From Plastoroseomonas hellenica (GTDB lineage: Bacteria; Pseudomonadota; Alphaproteobacteria; Acetobacterales; Acetobacteraceae), in the NCBI RefSeq assembly GCF_018129085.1, contig NZ_JAAGBB010000016.1, positions 83,678-147,677 of the forward strand: a DNA stretch of 64,000 nt, in the 5' to 3' direction. Below are positions 1 to 8,749 of the stretch, one piece after another. Position numbers and translations under genes: made by a program. The notes under the pieces were generated by a model. The model was not told where the DNA came from, did no database searches, and worked only from the letters and a program-made list of their open reading frames with translations. Within the stretch, counting starts at the first letter, position 1. Each line of letters begins with the position of its first letter.

Positions 1-1
1 C

Positions 2-526
2 TTCGTCACGCGCCTCCGTGCCGGCCCGGGGGGTCGCCGTCTCATCCCGATCATCCTCGGCTGTGTCGGGCTGATCGCGGGTTTCGCCGCCCTCGTGCAG
101 GCCGGCAATGCATTGATGGACGCGGCCATCCTGCGGTCCTGGCCGTTGATCGACGCCGAAGTCGTCGCCGCCGAGGCCCTGCCGCAACGGGGCCGCGGCG
201 GCCTGCCCTTTCATCTTCAGCTTCGTGTCACGGACGCTGCGGGGCAGCCGCTGCTCGGCGAGACCAGCAGCCCCTATCGCCTCCGCGGCTCCTGGTCGGA
301 GCCCGCCCGGCCACCCATGCCCGGCGACCGCATCCGGGTCTTCCTCGATCCGGATGCACCGCAACGCATGCGGCCGGAGGACACGCTGTCCTCGCCCTGG
401 CTATCGGGCTTTTACGCCCTGCTCTACGGCATCGCGGGTTTCGGCGCCCTGGCGCTGCTCATCCTGCTGCTGCGGACGCGCGCGGCGGCCCCGCCCCATG
501 GCGGGGACTCGGGCGCCCCCCTATAA
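2..526 (+). CDS. Membrane protein, DUF3592-like, 5' end outside the window
   Basis: The reading frame is open back to the first bases of the window, so the true start probably lies upstream; the first usable in-window start is GTG at 95. A hydrophobic stretch lies just before that GTG (about 41-94) and a second near the C-terminus (about 415-475), with a soluble 100-residue loop between them. That two-helix layout around a small beta-rich loop resembles DUF3592 proteins, a family of unknown function. The last residues are Pro/Gly-rich. The stop lies 8 nt before the pyrC start, so the two are probably co-transcribed. The family assignment is tentative. Confidence 0.6.
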   Translation, partial: FVTRLRAGPGGRRLIPIILGCVGLIAGFAALVQAGNALMDAAILRSWPLIDAEVVAAEALPQRGRGGLPFHLQLRVTDAAGQPLLGETSSPYRLRGSWSEPARPPMPGDRIRVFLDPDAPQRMRPEDTLSSPWLSGFYALLYGIAGFGALALLILLLRTRAAAPPHGGDSGAPL

Positions 527-534
527 CCACCCTG

Positions 535-1812
535 ATGCCCGACACGATCATCACCAATGCCCGCCTGATCGACCCGGCCACTGGCCTCGATGCCCCCGGC
601 GCGCTGCTCATCCGGGATGGCCTCATCGCCGATCACGGCGCGGGGCTCACCGCGCCGGAGGGAGCCGCCACCCTCGACGCCAAGGGCGCCATCCTCGCCC
701 CCGGATTGATCGACCTGCGCGCCAGCCTCGGCGAACCGGGCTTCGAGCATCGGGAGACCATCGCCTCCGCCGCCCGCGCCGCGGCCGCCGGCGGCATCAC
801 CACCCTCTGCGCCCTGCCGGACACCGAACCCGCGCTCGACGACCCCGCGCTGCTGCAATTCATCATCCGCCGCGGCGAGGCGACCGGCAGCCTGACCATC
901 CTGCCCTATGGCGCCGCGACAGCGGGTTGCCAGGGCAAGGAGATGGCGGAATTCGGCCTGCTGCGCGAAGCCGGCGCCATCGCTTTCACGGACGGGCGGC
1001 GCGCGATTGGCAATGCGCGTGCCATGCGCCTCGCCCTCTCCTATGCGCGCGGCTTCGGCTGCTTCGTGGTGCAGCACCCGGAGGAACCCTCGCTCGCCGC
1101 CGGCGGCGCGGCGACCGAGGGCGAGCTTGCCTCCCGCCTCGGCCTGCCCGGCATCCCCGCCGCCGCCGAGGCCATCCTGGTCGCCCGCGACATCGCGCTG
1201 GTCCGCCTCACGCGCGGCCATGTCCACTTCGCCCATGTCAGCACCGGCGCAGCACTCGACCTGATCCGGGCTGCGAAGGCGGAAGGGCTCGCGGTCACCT
1301 GCGACACCGCGCCCCCCTATTTCGATCTGAACGAGACCGCGATCGGCGACTACCGCACCTATGCCAAGCTCTCGCCCCCACTGCGGCGGGAAGCGGACCG
1401 GCTCGCGGTGGTCGCAGCACTGGCCGACGGCACCATCGACGCCATCGCCTCCGATCATCAGCCGCATGACGCCGATGACAAGCGCCTGCCCTTCGCTCAG
1501 GCCGAGGCCGGTGGCGCCGGCCTCGCGACCCTGCTCGGTGTGACCTTGGCGCGGTTCCATGGCGGCGACCTGACGCTGATCCAGGCGCTCGACCTGCTGA
1601 CCGCGCGCCCAGCCAGGCTGCTGGGTCTGGAGAGCGGCCGCCTCGCCAAGGGGGCGCCGGCCGACCTGGTGCTGTTCGACGCCGAGCGCGGCTGGAAGGT
1701 CGAAGCCGGGAAGCTGCCCGGCAAGGCGCAGAACTCGCCCTTCGACGGGCGCGCGCTCGAAGGCCGGGTGATCGCCACCTTCAAGGCGGGCAGCCGCGTC
1801 TTCGGGGGTTGA
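535..1812 (+). CDS. pyrC: Dihydroorotase-like protein (PyrC/PyrX type), probably non-catalytic
   Basis: This 425-residue protein has the amidohydrolase fold of class I dihydroorotases, which close the pyrimidine ring from carbamoyl-aspartate. The usual metal-binding HxH after the first strand is replaced: the segment reads DLRASLGEPG, with Arg62 and Ser64 where His-His is expected and Gly66 where the substrate Arg is expected. Later landmarks remain: Asp154, His182, His235 (HFAHVS) and Asp308 (SDHQPH). Pseudomonas-type PyrX proteins have lost catalysis and serve as structural partners of aspartate carbamoyltransferase, which is the likely role here. A catalytic dihydroorotase would then be encoded elsewhere. 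The stop overlaps the plsY start (TGATG). Confidence 0.88.
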   Translation: MPDTIITNARLIDPATGLDAPGALLIRDGLIADHGAGLTAPEGAATLDAKGAILAPGLIDLRASLGEPGFEHRETIASAARAAAAGGITTLCALPDTEPALDDPALLQFIIRRGEATGSLTILPYGAATAGCQGKEMAEFGLLREAGAIAFTDGRRAIGNARAMRLALSYARGFGCFVVQHPEEPSLAAGGAATEGELASRLGLPGIPAAAEAILVARDIALVRLTRGHVHFAHVSTGAALDLIRAAKAEGLAVTCDTAPPYFDLNETAIGDYRTYAKLSPPLRREADRLAVVAALADGTIDAIASDHQPHDADDKRLPFAQAEAGGAGLATLLGVTLARFHGGDLTLIQALDLLTARPARLLGLESGRLAKGAPADLVLFDAERGWKVEAGKLPGKAQNSPFDGRALEGRVIATFKAGSRVFGG

Positions 1813-2426
1813 TGTCCGAGATGGCCGAACATCGGGAGAGCCTGCTGTTCCTGGCGGCGCTGGTGCTGCCGTATCTGTTGGGCTCGATCCCCTTCGGCCT
1901 GCTGCTGACCCGTGCCGCCGGGCTCGGCGACATCCGCAGCATCGGCTCCGGCAATATCGGCGCTACCAACGTGCTGCGGACCGGCAACCGGAAGATCGCC
2001 CTGGCGACGCTGCTGCTCGACGGGCTGAAGGGCGCGGCAGCGATCTGGCTGCTGCGGGCGCTGGGCGGGGTCGGCCAGGACCTGGTCGCCGGCACCGCCG
2101 TGGTGCTCGGGCACATGTTCCCGGTCTGGCTGCGCTTCAGAGGCGGCAAGGGCGTCGCGACCGGGATCGGCACCTATCTCGCCGCCATGTGGCCGGTCGG
2201 GGTCTTCGTCTGCCTGGCCTGGGCCGCGGCGGCGAAGCTGACCCGCATGTCCTCGGCCGGCGCGCTCACCGCCTTCGCGCTCGCCCCGGCCGTCGCCTGG
2301 CTGCTGGTCGATGCCGACCATGCCCTGTTGGCCTTGCTGGTCGGCCTGCTGATCTTCTGGCGGCACGAGGCGAATATCCGCCGCCTGATCGCCGGCACCG
2401 AGCCGCGCATCGGCCAGAAGGGCTGA
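1812..2426 (+). CDS. plsY: Glycerol-3-phosphate acyltransferase PlsY
   Basis: PlsY is the integral membrane enzyme that transfers acyl groups from acyl-phosphate to glycerol-3-phosphate, the first step of phospholipid synthesis. Family signatures are clear: LGSIPFG near residue 20, SGNIGATNVLR near residue 45, a central GHMFPVWLRFRGGKGVATG block, and several hydrophobic helices over 204 residues, the usual length. The ATG at 1812 overlaps the pyrC stop, so translation is probably coupled; a TTG one codon upstream is also possible. The C-terminus ends in a short basic segment. Its place in the pyrC-plsY-dprA-topA run is common in alphaproteobacteria. Confidence 0.95.
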   Translation: MSEMAEHRESLLFLAALVLPYLLGSIPFGLLLTRAAGLGDIRSIGSGNIGATNVLRTGNRKIALATLLLDGLKGAAAIWLLRALGGVGQDLVAGTAVVLGHMFPVWLRFRGGKGVATGIGTYLAAMWPVGVFVCLAWAAAAKLTRMSSAGALTAFALAPAVAWLLVDADHALLALLVGLLIFWRHEANIRRLIAGTEPRIGQKG

Positions 2427-2441
2427 TCCCCACCCCTTCCC

Positions 2442-3542
2442 ATGCAGCAGGCCGACCTCCTCGCTCACCTCCGCCTCGCCCGCACCGACGGCATCGGCCC
2501 GGCCAACTACGCCCGGCTGATCCAGCGCCACGGCAGCGCCGAGGCCGCGCTCAGCCGGCTGCCCGCCCATCTGCAGGCGGCTGATCCAAAGGCGATTGAA
2601 CGCGAGATCGCCGCCGTCGCGCGGCTCGGCGGCCGCTTCCTGTTCCCGGGACAGCTAGGCTACCCGCCGATGCTGGCACTGCTGCCCGACGCGCCGGCGG
2701 CGCTGGCCTGCCTTGGCGACCCGGCGCACCTCGCGGTGCGGGCGGTCGCGATCGTCGGCGCCCGCAACGCCTCCGCCGCCGGGCGCCGCATCGCCGAGAC
2801 CCTGGCCGCGACCCTCGCCGAGGCCGGGATCCTCGTGGTCTCCGGGCTCGCGCGCGGCATCGACTCCGCCGCCCATCTGGGTGCGCTCCGCCATGGCCGC
2901 ACCGCCGCCGCGGTCGCCGGCGGCCTCGACCAGCCCTACCCGCCGGAGAATGCGGCGCTGCAGGACCGCATCGCCGCGGAAGGCTGCGTGCTGGCCGAGG
3001 CGCCGCTCGGCACCGCGCCCCTCGCCCGCCATTTCCCGCGCCGCAACCGGATCGTCGCCGGCCTCGCCCTCGGCGTCGTGGTGGTTGAGGCGGCGCCCCG
3101 CTCCGGCAGCCTGATCACCGCGCGCCTGGCCCTCGACTACGGGCGGGAGCTCTATGCGGTGCCCGGCAGCCCGCTCGATCTCCGCTCCCAAGGGTCCAAT
3201 GACCTGATCCGCCAGGGCGCCCACCTGACCGAAACGGTGGACGATATCCTGGCCCACCTGCCGGAGGCGCCGCACCCCGTCGACCTGTTCCGGGCCGCCC
3301 CGGCGCCGGCCCCGACGGCCCGGGATCTGCCGCCGGAGGCCCCGCCCGCCTCCGACGAGGCCGCCCAAGTCCTTGCTCTGCTTGGATCTTCGCCGGTTGC
3401 GGTTGACGATCTCCTCCGCCGCTGCCACCTCTCGCCCTCCCGCGTCCAAGCGATCCTGCTCGATCTCGAGCTCGCCGGACGGCTGGAGACCTCGCCCGGC
3501 CCCCGGGTGGCTCTCCGCCCTCCGGTCAGTCCAGGCGCCTGA
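2442..3542 (+). CDS. dprA: DNA-processing protein DprA
   Basis: DprA binds incoming single-stranded DNA and loads RecA during natural transformation. The 366-residue protein has an N-terminal helix-hairpin-helix-like region (GIGPANYARLIQRHG), the Rossmann-like DNA_processg_A core with IVGARNAS, GLARGIDSAAHLGAL and AGGLDQPYPPEN, then a Pro/Ala-rich linker and a C-terminal winged-helix-like domain from about residue 310 (VLALLGSSPVAVDDLLRRC). It follows plsY by 15 nt and precedes topA by 33 nt in the same direction. No other competence gene is present here, so competence itself cannot be inferred. Confidence 0.95.
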   Translation: MQQADLLAHLRLARTDGIGPANYARLIQRHGSAEAALSRLPAHLQAADPKAIEREIAAVARLGGRFLFPGQLGYPPMLALLPDAPAALACLGDPAHLAVRAVAIVGARNASAAGRRIAETLAATLAEAGILVVSGLARGIDSAAHLGALRHGRTAAAVAGGLDQPYPPENAALQDRIAAEGCVLAEAPLGTAPLARHFPRRNRIVAGLALGVVVVEAAPRSGSLITARLALDYGRELYAVPGSPLDLRSQGSNDLIRQGAHLTETVDDILAHLPEAPHPVDLFRAAPAPAPTARDLPPEAPPASDEAAQVLALLGSSPVAVDDLLRRCHLSPSRVQAILLDLELAGRLETSPGPRVALRPPVSPGA

Positions 3543-3575
3543 CGACACGGGCAGGAGCGTGCGCAGACCATCGCC

Positions 3576-6371
3576 ATGTCGGATGTCGTCGTCGTCGAAT
3601 CCCCGGCCAAAGCCAAGACCATCGAGAAGTATCTCGGGCGCGATTTCACCGTGCTCGCGAGCTTTGGGCATGTGCGCGACCTGGAGGAGAAGGACGGCGC
3701 GGTGCTGCCGGACCAGGACTTCGCCATGGTCTGGGGCAAGGATCCCCGCGGCGAGCAGCAGGTCGCCAAGATCGCGGGGGCGCTGAAGGGCGCCAAGCGC
3801 CTGTTCCTCGCCACCGACCCGGATCGCGAGGGCGAGGCCATCTCCTGGCATGTGAAGGACATGCTGGCCGCCCGTGGCGCGCTGCGCGGCAAGGACGTCC
3901 AGCGCATCACCTTCAACGAGATCACCAAGCGCGCGGTGCAATACGCGGTCGCGCATCCGCGCGAGCTCGACGTGCCGCTGATCGACGCCTATCTGGCGCG
4001 CCGCGCGCTCGACTACCTGGTCGGCTACACCCTCTCGCCCGTCCTGTGGCGGAAGCTGCCGGGGTCCCGCTCGGCCGGACGCGTGCAATCGGTCGCGCTC
4101 CGCCTGATCTGCGAGCGCGAGGCCGAGATCGAGGCCTTCAAGCCGCGCGAATACTGGACCGTGGAGGCCAGGTTCGCGACCCCGGCCGGCGCGCCATTCA
4201 GCGCCCGCCTGACGCATCTGGACGGCAAGAAGCTCGACCAGTTCGACCTGCCGGACGAGCCCAGTGCGCAGCGCGCCGTCGCCGCCATCATGGCCGGCCG
4301 GTTCTCGGTCGCCTCGGTCGAGAAGAAGCGGGTCCGCCGCAACCCGCCGCCGCCCTTCATGACCTCGACCTTGCAGATGGAGGCCAGCCGCAAGCTCGGC
4401 ATGGGTGCCCAGGCGGCGATGCGCGCCGCCCAGCAGCTCTACGAGGCCGGGCACATCACCTATATGCGGACCGACGGCGTGACCATGGCGCGGGAAGCGG
4501 TCGCCGCCATCCGCGACCATGTGAAATCCGCCTTCGGCGGCGACTACCTGCCGGCCGCGCCGCGGGAATACGTCTCCAAGGCCAAGAACGCCCAGGAAGC
4601 GCATGAGGCGATCCGCCCGACGGACGTGACCCGCACGCCGGAAAGCCTGGTGGGCGAGCTGGAAGGGGCGCAGGCGCGCCTCTACGAGCTGGTCTGGAAA
4701 CGTGCTGTTGCCTCCCAGATGGCGAATGCCGAGCTGGACCAGACCGCCATCGACATCGATGACGCCGCCGGCCGCGCCCGGCTGCGCGCAACGGGTTCGG
4801 TCGTGGCCTTCGACGGCTTCCTGAAGCTGTACCGCGAGGACGAAGACGATCGCGCCGCCGATGCCCGCGCCGGCATCGCGACCGGGAGCGCTGAGGACGA
4901 GGACAGCCGCATCCTGCCGCCGATGCGGGACAAGGATCCGCTGAAGCGCGGTGAGGTCACGCCGAGCCAGCACTTCACCCAGCCGCCGCCGCGCTATTCG
5001 GAAGCGACGCTGGTCAAGCGGCTGGAGGAGCTCGGCATCGGCCGGCCCTCCACCTACGCTTCCATCCTGCAGCGTCTGCAGGACCTGAAATACGTCACGC
5101 TCGAGAAGCGGCGCTTCATCGCCCAGGATCTCGGCCGGATGGTGACCACCTTCCTGGTCCGCTTCTTCGAGCGCTACGTGAACACCGGCTTCACCTCCGC
5201 CATGGAGGAGCAGCTCGACGAGATCTCCGAAGGCCATATCGAGTGGCGCGCAGTGATGCGCGCCTTTTGGGAGGAATTCTCCAAGGCGGTCGAGGCGACC
5301 AAGGATCTCATGATCCGCGATGTCATCGATGCGCTGGACGAGGATCTCGGCCCGCATGTCTTCCCCGATCGCGGCGACGGCAGCGACCCGCGCCTCTGCC
5401 CGAAATGCGGCTCCGGACGGCTCGGGCTCAGGCTCGGCAAGGGCGGCGCCTTCATCGGCTGCTCCAACTACCCCGAATGCCGCTACACGCGGCCCTTCGG
5501 CGTCGGCGGCGAGGATCAGGAGAAGGGCGGCGGCGAGCAGGAGCTCGGCACCGATCCGGCGACCGGCTTGCCGGTGACGCTGCGCCGCGGTCCCTACGGC
5601 CTCTATGTCCAGCTCGGCGAGCCGGGTGTCGATGCCAAGGGCAAGCCGACCAAGCCGCCGCGCACCAGCCTGCCCAACGGCATGAACCCGGAAAGCCTGA
5701 CCCTGGAGCGGGCGCTCGGCCTGCTGTCGTTGCCGCGCCCGATCGGCATCGACCCGGAGACCGGCGAGGAGATCACGGCCGGGCTCGGGCGCTTCGGCCC
5801 CTATGTCCGCTGCGGCAGCATCTTCAAGTCGCTCGACCGCGATGACGATGTGCTGACCATCGGCATCAACCGGGCCGTGGCACTGCTGGCCGACGCGCGG
5901 TCGCGAGTGCGGGAGCTCGGTGCCCATCCGAAGGATGGGCAGCCGGTCGCGATCAAGAAGGGGCGCTTCGGCCCCTATGCCCAGCACGGCAAGACCATCG
6001 CCAACCTGCCGCGCGGGGTGGAGATGGAGGCGATCACGCTCGCGGAAGCCGTGACGCTGCTGGCCGAGAAGGGCAAGGTGCTGGCCCCGCGCGGCGCCAA
6101 GGGGCGGAACGGGAAGGCCAGGCCCGCCGCGGCGGCGCCGGCCACCCCGGCCAAGACGGTGGCCAAGAAAGCGCCGGCCAAAAAGGCGGCGGCCCGCAAG
6201 CCGGCCGCCACGGCGCCGGCGCGCAAGCCGGCCGCCAAGGCGCCGGCACGCAAGCCCGCGGCTGCGAAGCCGGCCAAGGCCGCAGGGCCGAAGGCGGCCG
6301 CGAGCAAGGCCAGCGTGGCAAAGAAGCCCGCGGCGAAGAAGCCTGCCGCGAAGGCCAAGGCGAAGCGTTGA
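3576..6371 (+). CDS. topA: DNA topoisomerase I
   Basis: This type IA topoisomerase relaxes negative supercoils through a transient 5'-phosphotyrosine. The 931-residue protein begins with the TOPRIM motif VVVESPAKAKTIEKYLG, has the acidic DPDREGEA metal site, and carries the catalytic Tyr296 in ITYMRTDG. A four-cysteine zinc ribbon starts at about residue 608 (CPKCG...GCSNYPEC), followed by repeated Topo C-terminal modules. Residues from about 840 onward form a Lys/Ala/Pro-rich, histone-H1-like tail (repeated AKKPAAK-type units), common in high-GC bacteria and likely to bind DNA non-specifically. The TGA stop is the target-site triplet of a mobile element inserted before rnr. Confidence 0.97.
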   Translation: MSDVVVVESPAKAKTIEKYLGRDFTVLASFGHVRDLEEKDGAVLPDQDFAMVWGKDPRGEQQVAKIAGALKGAKRLFLATDPDREGEAISWHVKDMLAARGALRGKDVQRITFNEITKRAVQYAVAHPRELDVPLIDAYLARRALDYLVGYTLSPVLWRKLPGSRSAGRVQSVALRLICEREAEIEAFKPREYWTVEARFATPAGAPFSARLTHLDGKKLDQFDLPDEPSAQRAVAAIMAGRFSVASVEKKRVRRNPPPPFMTSTLQMEASRKLGMGAQAAMRAAQQLYEAGHITYMRTDGVTMAREAVAAIRDHVKSAFGGDYLPAAPREYVSKAKNAQEAHEAIRPTDVTRTPESLVGELEGAQARLYELVWKRAVASQMANAELDQTAIDIDDAAGRARLRATGSVVAFDGFLKLYREDEDDRAADARAGIATGSAEDEDSRILPPMRDKDPLKRGEVTPSQHFTQPPPRYSEATLVKRLEELGIGRPSTYASILQRLQDLKYVTLEKRRFIAQDLGRMVTTFLVRFFERYVNTGFTSAMEEQLDEISEGHIEWRAVMRAFWEEFSKAVEATKDLMIRDVIDALDEDLGPHVFPDRGDGSDPRLCPKCGSGRLGLRLGKGGAFIGCSNYPECRYTRPFGVGGEDQEKGGGEQELGTDPATGLPVTLRRGPYGLYVQLGEPGVDAKGKPTKPPRTSLPNGMNPESLTLERALGLLSLPRPIGIDPETGEEITAGLGRFGPYVRCGSIFKSLDRDDDVLTIGINRAVALLADARSRVRELGAHPKDGQPVAIKKGRFGPYAQHGKTIANLPRGVEMEAITLAEAVTLLAEKGKVLAPRGAKGRNGKARPAAAAPATPAKTVAKKAPAKKAAARKPAATAPARKPAAKAPARKPAAAKPAKAAGPKAAASKASVAKKPAAKKPAAKAKAKR

Positions 6372-6532
6372 GAGCCCTTTCTAGAATGGCGCGGCGGCGG
6401 GCTGGCTGGGGATTTTTCGCTCATGTCGTGTCGGTCGACGCAGCCGATGCTGGTTGCATCGGCGAGGAGATCGGCGCGGCAGGGGCGGAAAAGACCCGCC
6501 AGGGCGCCCCGTTGCCATTCTCGAAGGGGCTC
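6372..6532 (+). mobile_element. MITE-like inverted-repeat element, copy 1 (topA/rnr junction)
   Basis: This 161-bp element begins GAGCCC and ends GGGCTC, with 18-bp terminal inverted repeats that match at 16 positions. It is flanked by identical TGA triplets at 6369-6371 and 6533-6535, as expected for a TNA target-site duplication. The left TGA is the topA stop codon and the right TGA abuts the GTG start of rnr, so before insertion topA and rnr were separated by nothing. A central hairpin CCGATGCTGGTTGCATCGG (its reading direction defines the plus orientation) and sub-terminal complementary blocks (GATTTTTCG near the left, GGGGCGGAAAAGACC near the right) let the whole element fold on itself. 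It has no coding capacity. The terminal GAG and TNA target point to the IS5/IS1031 group. Confidence 0.85.
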
Positions 6533-6535
6533 TGA

Positions 6536-8749
6536 GTGCCGCGCTTCGGCCCACCGCCCAAGGGCCACAAGGCGAAGAAGCGCCCGCCTGTCCCGAAGCC
6601 GGCCGCCACGGCGCCCGGCGTCATGCCCTCGCAGGCGGCGCTGCGCGCCTTCATCGCCGAGGCCGGCGGCAAGGTCGGCAAGAGCGAGATCAGCCGTCAT
6701 TTCGGCCTGACCAGCGACCAGCGCCCCGAGCTGCGGGCCCTGCTAGCCGAGCTGAAGGCCGCAGGTGCCGCCGCCCCGGCCGGCGGCCGCAGCCTGATCG
6801 CGCCCGGCCGCCTGCCTGACATGGCGGTGGTCGAGGTCACCGGCACCGACCCCGATGGCGACCCGATCGCCAAGCCGCTCGTCTGGGTGGGCGAGGGCCG
6901 CGCGCCCATCATCTACATGCGCCCGGAGCAGCGCGGGCAGCCGGCGCTGGCGCCAGGCGAGCGGGTGCTGGCTCGGTTGAAGCCGATCGGCGCCGGGAAA
7001 TACGAGGGCCGCACCTTCAAGCGCATCGCGGCCGCAGGCCCTGCCCGCATCCTTGGTGTCTACCAGGATGGCCGCATCGAGCCGACCGACCGCCGCCACC
7101 GCGCCGACTGGGTGGTCCCGCCGGGCGATGCGAACGGCGCCGAGCCCGGCGAGATCGTGCTGGCCGAGCCGCTGCCCGGCGGCGTGCTCGGTCCGCGCCC
7201 GGCGCGGGTGGTGGAACGGCTCGGGGTGATGGGGGAACCGCGCTCCGTCTCGCTGATCTGCATCCATGCCCATGGCATCCCGGACGTCTTCCCAGCCGAA
7301 GCGCTGGCCCTCGCCGCGCAGGCCGAGGCGGTGGCGATCGGCAGCCGCGAGGATCTGCGCCCGGTGCCGCTCGTCACCATCGACGGCGAGGACGCCCGCG
7401 ACTTCGACGATGCCGTCTGGGCGGAACGCGCCGGTGAAGGCTGGCGCGTGCTGGTCGCCATCGCCGATGTCGCGCACTACGTCCGCCCCGACGACGCGCT
7501 CGACCGCGAGGCCTGGAAGCGCGGCAACTCCGTCTACTTCCCCGACCGGGTGGTGCCGATGCTGCCGGAGGCGCTGTCCAATGGCTGGTGCAGCCTGCGC
7601 CCCGGCGAGGATCGCGGCTGCCTCTTCGCCGAGATGCAGTTCGATGCCGCCGGCCGGAAGACCGGGCACCGATTCGGCCGCGGCGTGATGCGCTCCGCCG
7701 CGCGCCTCACCTATGAGCAGGCCCAGGCGCACCGGGACGCGGGCACCGACCCCGAAGGCCTGGCGCCCGGCCATGTCGCGACCCTCTACGGCGCGTTCCG
7801 GGCGCTGCTCATGGCGCGGGAGGCGCGCGGCACGCTGGAGCTCGACCTGCCGGAGCGGCGCGTCACCCTCGACGAAGCCGGGAATGTAACCGCCGTGACG
7901 CCGCGCGCGCGACTCGATTCGCACCGGCTGATCGAGGAGTTCATGGTCGCCGCCAATGTCTGCGCCGCCGAGGAGCTGGAGGCACGTGGCCAGCCCTGCA
8001 TGTACCGGGTGCATGACCGCCCCTCCGACCAGAAGCTCGAAGGGCTGCGCCTGTTCCTCGACAGTTTCGGGCTCTCGCTGCCCGCCTCCGACCGGCTGCG
8101 CCCCCGCGACTTCCAGCACCTGCTGGAGCTGGTGAAGGGCCGTCCCGAGGAGCGGCTCGTGCATGAGACGGTGCTGCGCGCCCAGGCCCAGGCCGCCTAT
8201 GCGCCCGATAATATCGGGCATTTCGGCCTCGCCCTGCCGCGCTATGCCCATTTCACCAGCCCGATCCGCCGCTACGCCGACCTGCTGGTGCATCGCGCAC
8301 TGATCCGCGGGAAGAAGCTCGGCGATGATGGGCTGACCGAATCGGAAGCGGCGCGCGCGGCCGAGACCGGCGAGCACATCACCGCCACCGAGCGCCGCGC
8401 CGCCGCGGCGGAACGCGAGGCGGTGGAACGCTATCTTGCGGCCTATATGTCGCACCGCGTCGGCTGCATGTTCGATGCGCGGATTTCCGGCGTGACTCGT
8501 TTCGGCCTCTTCGTCACCCTGGATGAGAACGGTGCGAGCGGAATCGTCCCACTCGCCTCCCTTCCGGACGACCGATGGCAGCACGACGAGGCCAAGCAGG
8601 CGCTGGCCGGTCGCAAGACGGGTTTGACCTTCACGCTCGGCCAAGCGGTCGAGGTGCGGCTGGTCGAGGCGGTGCCGCGCACTGGAGGCATGGTCTTCCA
8701 CATCATGCAGGGCGTGCCGCCGGCGCGGTCGCGCGGGCCCTCGCGCTGA
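6536..8749 (+). CDS. rnr: Ribonuclease R
   Basis: RNase R is a processive 3'-to-5' exoribonuclease that degrades structured RNA. The 737-residue protein has a basic N-terminus (KGHKAKKRPP), a winged-helix region near residues 38-75, cold-shock/OB segments, and the RNB catalytic domain with the metal-binding aspartates in DGEDARDFDDAV (about residues 280-292). The RNB landmarks SNGWCSLRPGEDR, YRVHDRPSDQKL and HFTSPIRRYADLLVHR follow, and a C-terminal S1 domain covers about residues 640-725. The GTG start lies directly after the right-hand target duplication of the inserted element, with no clear ribosome-binding site of its own. Translation may once have been coupled to topA. Confidence 0.95.
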   Translation: MPRFGPPPKGHKAKKRPPVPKPAATAPGVMPSQAALRAFIAEAGGKVGKSEISRHFGLTSDQRPELRALLAELKAAGAAAPAGGRSLIAPGRLPDMAVVEVTGTDPDGDPIAKPLVWVGEGRAPIIYMRPEQRGQPALAPGERVLARLKPIGAGKYEGRTFKRIAAAGPARILGVYQDGRIEPTDRRHRADWVVPPGDANGAEPGEIVLAEPLPGGVLGPRPARVVERLGVMGEPRSVSLICIHAHGIPDVFPAEALALAAQAEAVAIGSREDLRPVPLVTIDGEDARDFDDAVWAERAGEGWRVLVAIADVAHYVRPDDALDREAWKRGNSVYFPDRVVPMLPEALSNGWCSLRPGEDRGCLFAEMQFDAAGRKTGHRFGRGVMRSAARLTYEQAQAHRDAGTDPEGLAPGHVATLYGAFRALLMAREARGTLELDLPERRVTLDEAGNVTAVTPRARLDSHRLIEEFMVAANVCAAEELEARGQPCMYRVHDRPSDQKLEGLRLFLDSFGLSLPASDRLRPRDFQHLLELVKGRPEERLVHETVLRAQAQAAYAPDNIGHFGLALPRYAHFTSPIRRYADLLVHRALIRGKKLGDDGLTESEAARAAETGEHITATERRAAAAEREAVERYLAAYMSHRVGCMFDARISGVTRFGLFVTLDENGASGIVPLASLPDDRWQHDEAKQALAGRKTGLTFTLGQAVEVRLVEAVPRTGGMVFHIMQGVPPARSRGPSR

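Noticed and set aside
2655..5987. A 1110-codon open frame antisense to dprA and topA
   Set aside because: It is the mirror of strongly supported genes in GC-rich DNA; its composition is low-complexity Arg/Gly/Ala/Asp/His and it shows no family motif.
6372..6532. The dispersed repeats as ordinary intrinsic terminators or REP sequences
   Set aside because: They are 161-164 bp with fixed GAG...CTC ends, a conserved unpaired and paired core, and TNA-like flanks, which fits transposed elements better; a terminator effect may be secondary.
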